From NCBI GenBank assembly GCA_003695285.1, contig RFIL01000072.1, forward strand, positions 1 through 8,838: a DNA stretch of 8,838 nucleotides, in the 5' to 3' direction. The notes below the pieces were generated by a model, which worked only from the letters and a program-made list of their open reading frames with translations, had not been told where the DNA came from and did no database searches. The stretch comes from Calditrichota bacterium (GTDB taxonomy: Bacteria > Calditrichota > Calditrichia > RBG-13-44-9 > J075). Both the position numbers and the translations under genes were made by a program. Every line of letters starts with the position of its first letter. Within the stretch, counting starts at the first letter, position 1. Shown here one piece after another: positions 6,595 to 8,838 of this stretch.

Positions 6595-7432
6595 TAAATA
6601 CTGGCGAGAGAAGAATGAGAGTTTAATCCGGGTTGAACATATTTCCATCGAGATAGATCTTCCCACGAAAAAGATTCATCCAGTACGAGATGTCAGTTTT
6701 GAGATCAGTAAAGGAGAAAGAGTTGCTCTGGTGGGCGAATCCGGTTCCGGGAAAACCTTAACCGCTTTGAGTATTATGGGGTTGCTTCCCCCGACTGCCA
6801 GAGTTGTTGCGGGAAATATTCATTTTCATCAGCAACCCATTTGCTCATCCGGTGAGTATATCCGGCCGTTACCACGGGGTAGCAAGATGAGCATGATCTT
6901 TCAAGAACCCAAATCGGCATTAAATCCGGTTTTTTCCATCGGAACTCAAATCGTGGATGTAATCCGTGCGCATAACGAATTAGATGTCGCATCGGCCAGA
7001 GAGATCGCTCTGGAATTGTTCACCCGGGTGGGATTGCCCTCTCCTGAAAAAATTATGAACGCATATCCCCATCAGTTGAGTGGGGGAATGGCTCAGAGAT
7101 GTATGATCGCCATGGCGTTAAGTTGCCAGCCGGAATTGTTGATTGCAGACGAACCGACGACAGCACTGGATGTGATGACCCAACGTGAAATCATCAAGTT
7201 GTTAAAGGAACTTCAAGAGCGTGATCAATTTTCCCTTCTGTTTATTACCCATGATTTGAATCTGGTGGCCACGCTTGCTGAGCGGGTGATAGTCATGAGA
7301 GATGGAGAAATTGTTGAAGAGAATTTTACCATAGAATTGTTACAGGTCCCTCGGGAACAATACACCCGGGAATTGCTATCTTCTTACCGACGGTTATCAA
7401 AACAGAAAACAGTTTCTGAAACGCTGATATAA
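6581..7432 (+). CDS. Opp/Dpp-type ABC transporter ATPase 1 (OppD/DppD position)
   Basis: A 283-residue cytosolic ATPase that powers peptide-type import. All nucleotide-binding motifs are present (numbering from ATG 6581): Walker A GESGSGKT (52-59), Q-loop MIFQEP (Gln108), signature LSGGMAQR (166-173), Walker B LLIADE (186-191) and switch ITHDL (His224). The Q-loop context SALNPVF is typical of the OppD/DppD family. It ends soon after the ATPase core, at about residue 270 plus a basic tail. It thus lacks the usual C-terminal oligopeptide extension with its cysteines, and is 40 or so residues shorter than typical DppD proteins. The start is uncertain: ATG 6539, 6557 and 6581 are all in frame and none has a good Shine-Dalgarno. 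I chose 6581 because it gives a short leader before the conserved LIRVEH strand and only a 14-base overlap with the binding-protein gene. Translation is probably coupled to that gene. Confidence 0.92.
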   Translation: MRNNDKYWREKNESLIRVEHISIEIDLPTKKIHPVRDVSFEISKGERVALVGESGSGKTLTALSIMGLLPPTARVVAGNIHFHQQPICSSGEYIRPLPRGSKMSMIFQEPKSALNPVFSIGTQIVDVIRAHNELDVASAREIALELFTRVGLPSPEKIMNAYPHQLSGGMAQRCMIAMALSCQPELLIADEPTTALDVMTQREIIKLLKELQERDQFSLLFITHDLNLVATLAERVIVMRDGEIVEENFTIELLQVPREQYTRELLSSYRRLSKQKTVSETLI

Positions 7433-7448
7433 AATAACAGCTTTGAGG

Positions 7449-8480
7449 ATGATTACACCTCGACCGACATTTCTGGAGATTCGCCATCTCAGTAAATATT
7501 ATCGTGAAAAAACCGGCTGGCTCTCTTCTAACAGGAAAACTATCGATGCGGTTCGTGATGTTTCACTGACTATCTATCGTGGGGAATGTCTGGCGCTGGT
7601 GGGGGAATCGGGAAGCGGGAAAACCACCCTGGGGAGATGTCTGGTAGGATTGATTAAACCGGATGAAGGGGAATTGATTTATCAGGGGAAAAATCTCCTA
7701 CAATTAAAAGAGAGCGAAATCCATCCCTTTCGCCAGAAATTTCAAATGATTTTTCAACATCCCGAACAGGCATTAAATCCCCGACAAACCATCCGCTCGG
7801 CTCTGGAAGAACCCTTAAAAGTGGTCAAAAAATTAAAGGGTTTACCACTGAAAAATCGGGTAGAGGAATTATTGTCGCAGGTGGGTTTATCGCGTGAAGT
7901 GCTGGATCGGTTTCCGGCGGAATTGAGTGGTGGACAAAAACAACGAGTGGCTATTGCTCGTGCGCTGAGTGTGGAACCGGAACTATTAGTTGCCGATGAG
8001 CCTACTTCCAGCCTGGATGCTACCTACAGATTCCAGATACTGAACCTCTTGAAAGAACTTCAGAAGCGGTTTCATCTCACCATCTTTTTCATCTCACATG
8101 ATCTGGCAATGGTATCGGCTATTGCTGATCGCATCGCAGTGATGTATGGGGGGAAAGTGGTTGAGGTGGTGGAAGAGTCCGGCTTTTCTACCAGGGTAAA
8201 GCATCCTTATACGAAAATTCTGTTGAATGCTGCGTTGCCGGAGGAGCAATCCTGGATAGAAACAGATAGAGCATCTTTGATAAAGGGGGAAAATATATCC
8301 CGCGAGGGGTGTGGCTTTCGCTATCGCTGTCCTTATGTGATTGAGAAGTGTCATACAGAACCGGTGGGATTAAAAGAACTTTCTCCGGGACATCAAGTTG
8401 CCTGCCATCAAATAGAAGCTAACCCACTGGTCTTAGAGGATGTGGAGAGGTTCTCGGAGAAATGGGGCGAAGAGAAATGA
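7449..8480 (+). CDS. Opp/Dpp-type ABC transporter ATPase 2 (OppF/DppF position) with four-Cys C-terminal extension
   Basis: A 343-residue ATPase and partner of the preceding one. Motifs from ATG 7449: Walker A GESGSGKT (52-59), Q-loop MIFQHP (Gln103), signature LSGGQKQR (159-166), Walker B LLVADE (179-184) and switch ISHDL (His217). The SLDAT after Walker B and the KHPYTK near residue 252 are typical of OppF/DppF. The C-terminus carries the oligopeptide-transporter extension, with Cys288, Cys294, Cys301 and Cys319 in a C-x5-C-x6-C-x17-C pattern ending in PGHQVACH. In some family members this pattern holds a 4Fe-4S cluster, so a cluster is possible here but unproven. A GAGG (7445-7448) touches ATG 7449 directly, which is closer than normal; the in-frame TTG 7443 has no site at all. 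The gene follows ATPase 1 by 16 bases, and its stop overlaps the permease start as ATGA. Confidence 0.94.
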   Translation: MITPRPTFLEIRHLSKYYREKTGWLSSNRKTIDAVRDVSLTIYRGECLALVGESGSGKTTLGRCLVGLIKPDEGELIYQGKNLLQLKESEIHPFRQKFQMIFQHPEQALNPRQTIRSALEEPLKVVKKLKGLPLKNRVEELLSQVGLSREVLDRFPAELSGGQKQRVAIARALSVEPELLVADEPTSSLDATYRFQILNLLKELQKRFHLTIFFISHDLAMVSAIADRIAVMYGGKVVEVVEESGFSTRVKHPYTKILLNAALPEEQSWIETDRASLIKGENISREGCGFRYRCPYVIEKCHTEPVGLKELSPGHQVACHQIEANPLVLEDVERFSEKWGEEK

Positions 8481-8838
8481 TAAAGTTCTTATGTAAACGA
8501 TTGCTTCAATCAGTCCTTATTATTTGGGGGGTGTTAACGGTTGTCTTTATTCTGATACACCTTGCCCCGGGAGATCCCACCTCTATTTACATCCGTCCTG
8601 ATATTGACCCCAAAATTGTTCAGGATATCAGACACAATCTGGGTTTAGACCTTCCCCTGTGGAAACAATATCTTGTCTGGATACCTCATTTCTTCATGGG
8701 AGATTTCGGTGTATCCTTTGTTCATCATCGACCGGTGACCGATATCTTACGGGAAACCATCCCCAATACGCTTCAACTGACATTGGTGGTATTTGTAAGT
8801 CAATTTATTATCGGAATCTTGCTGGGAATTTATCTGGC
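8477..8838 (+). CDS. Opp/Dpp-type ABC transporter permease 1 (OppB/DppB-like, 3' truncated)
   Basis: An open frame starts at ATG 8477, overlapping the ATPase 2 stop by four bases (ATGA), and runs off the right edge after 120 codons. The protein starts MIKFLCKRLLQSVLI. A first membrane helix covers about residues 9-27 and leads into the family-typical LIHLAPGDP. Next is an extracytoplasmic stretch with NLGLDLPLWKQY and MGDFGVSF, also characteristic of OppB/DppB/NikB proteins. A second helix begins near residue 100 (TLQLTLVVF), preceded by TIPNTLQL. The conserved EAA loop that docks the ATPases lies beyond the window. With the second permease, presumably encoded next, it would form the channel for the substrate delivered by the binding protein. 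Confidence 0.92.
   Translation, partial: MIKFLCKRLLQSVLIIWGVLTVVFILIHLAPGDPTSIYIRPDIDPKIVQDIRHNLGLDLPLWKQYLVWIPHFFMGDFGVSFVHHRPVTDILRETIPNTLQLTLVVFVSQFIIGILLGIYL

Overview
This window reads as one plus-strand block of bacterial genes, eight in all, tightly packed and with moderate, mid-40s-looking GC. The first and last genes are cut by the window edges. No tRNA, rRNA, CRISPR array, insertion sequence or phage gene is visible, and no gene-free stretch exceeds about 70 bases. The style (a large Ser/Thr kinase-ATPase-TPR regulator, a soluble histidine kinase, zinc-ribbon/FHA proteins and an Opp/Dpp-type transporter) fits a free-living bacterium rich in signalling genes, perhaps from the FCB/KSB1/Calditrichota-like candidate phyla. 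That placement is a guess from gene style only; no taxonomic marker gene is present.

Region 1 (1-4928) is a signalling module. A 5'-truncated protein (kinase, AAA-type ATPase, then about ten TPRs) is followed, after TAA-GCC, by a soluble coiled-coil histidine kinase in the same reading frame. Only one ochre codon therefore separates the two, and together they have the layout of a split HstK-type Ser/Thr-His double kinase. After a 67-base AT-rich gap with a strong Shine-Dalgarno come two small proteins that both start with a CxxC...CxxC zinc ribbon. One carries a single TPR and the other an FHA (phosphothreonine-binding) domain. A plausible reading is that the kinase writes phosphothreonine marks, the FHA protein reads them, and the histidine kinase feeds or receives the signal. 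No response regulator is in view.

Region 2 (4963-8838) is an Opp/Dpp-family ABC importer operon in the order binding protein, ATPase 1, ATPase 2, permease (the permease runs off the right edge). The genes overlap or nearly touch. The binding protein has a hydrophobic N-terminus but no lipobox cysteine. Only the second ATPase carries the C-terminal oligopeptide-transporter extension with four cysteines. A small inverted repeat with a T-run sits over the end of the FHA gene and may be a terminator or attenuator between the regions.

The most unusual points are the single stop codon between the two kinases, the paired zinc-ribbon proteins beside them, and eight TPRs at an exact 40-residue period.
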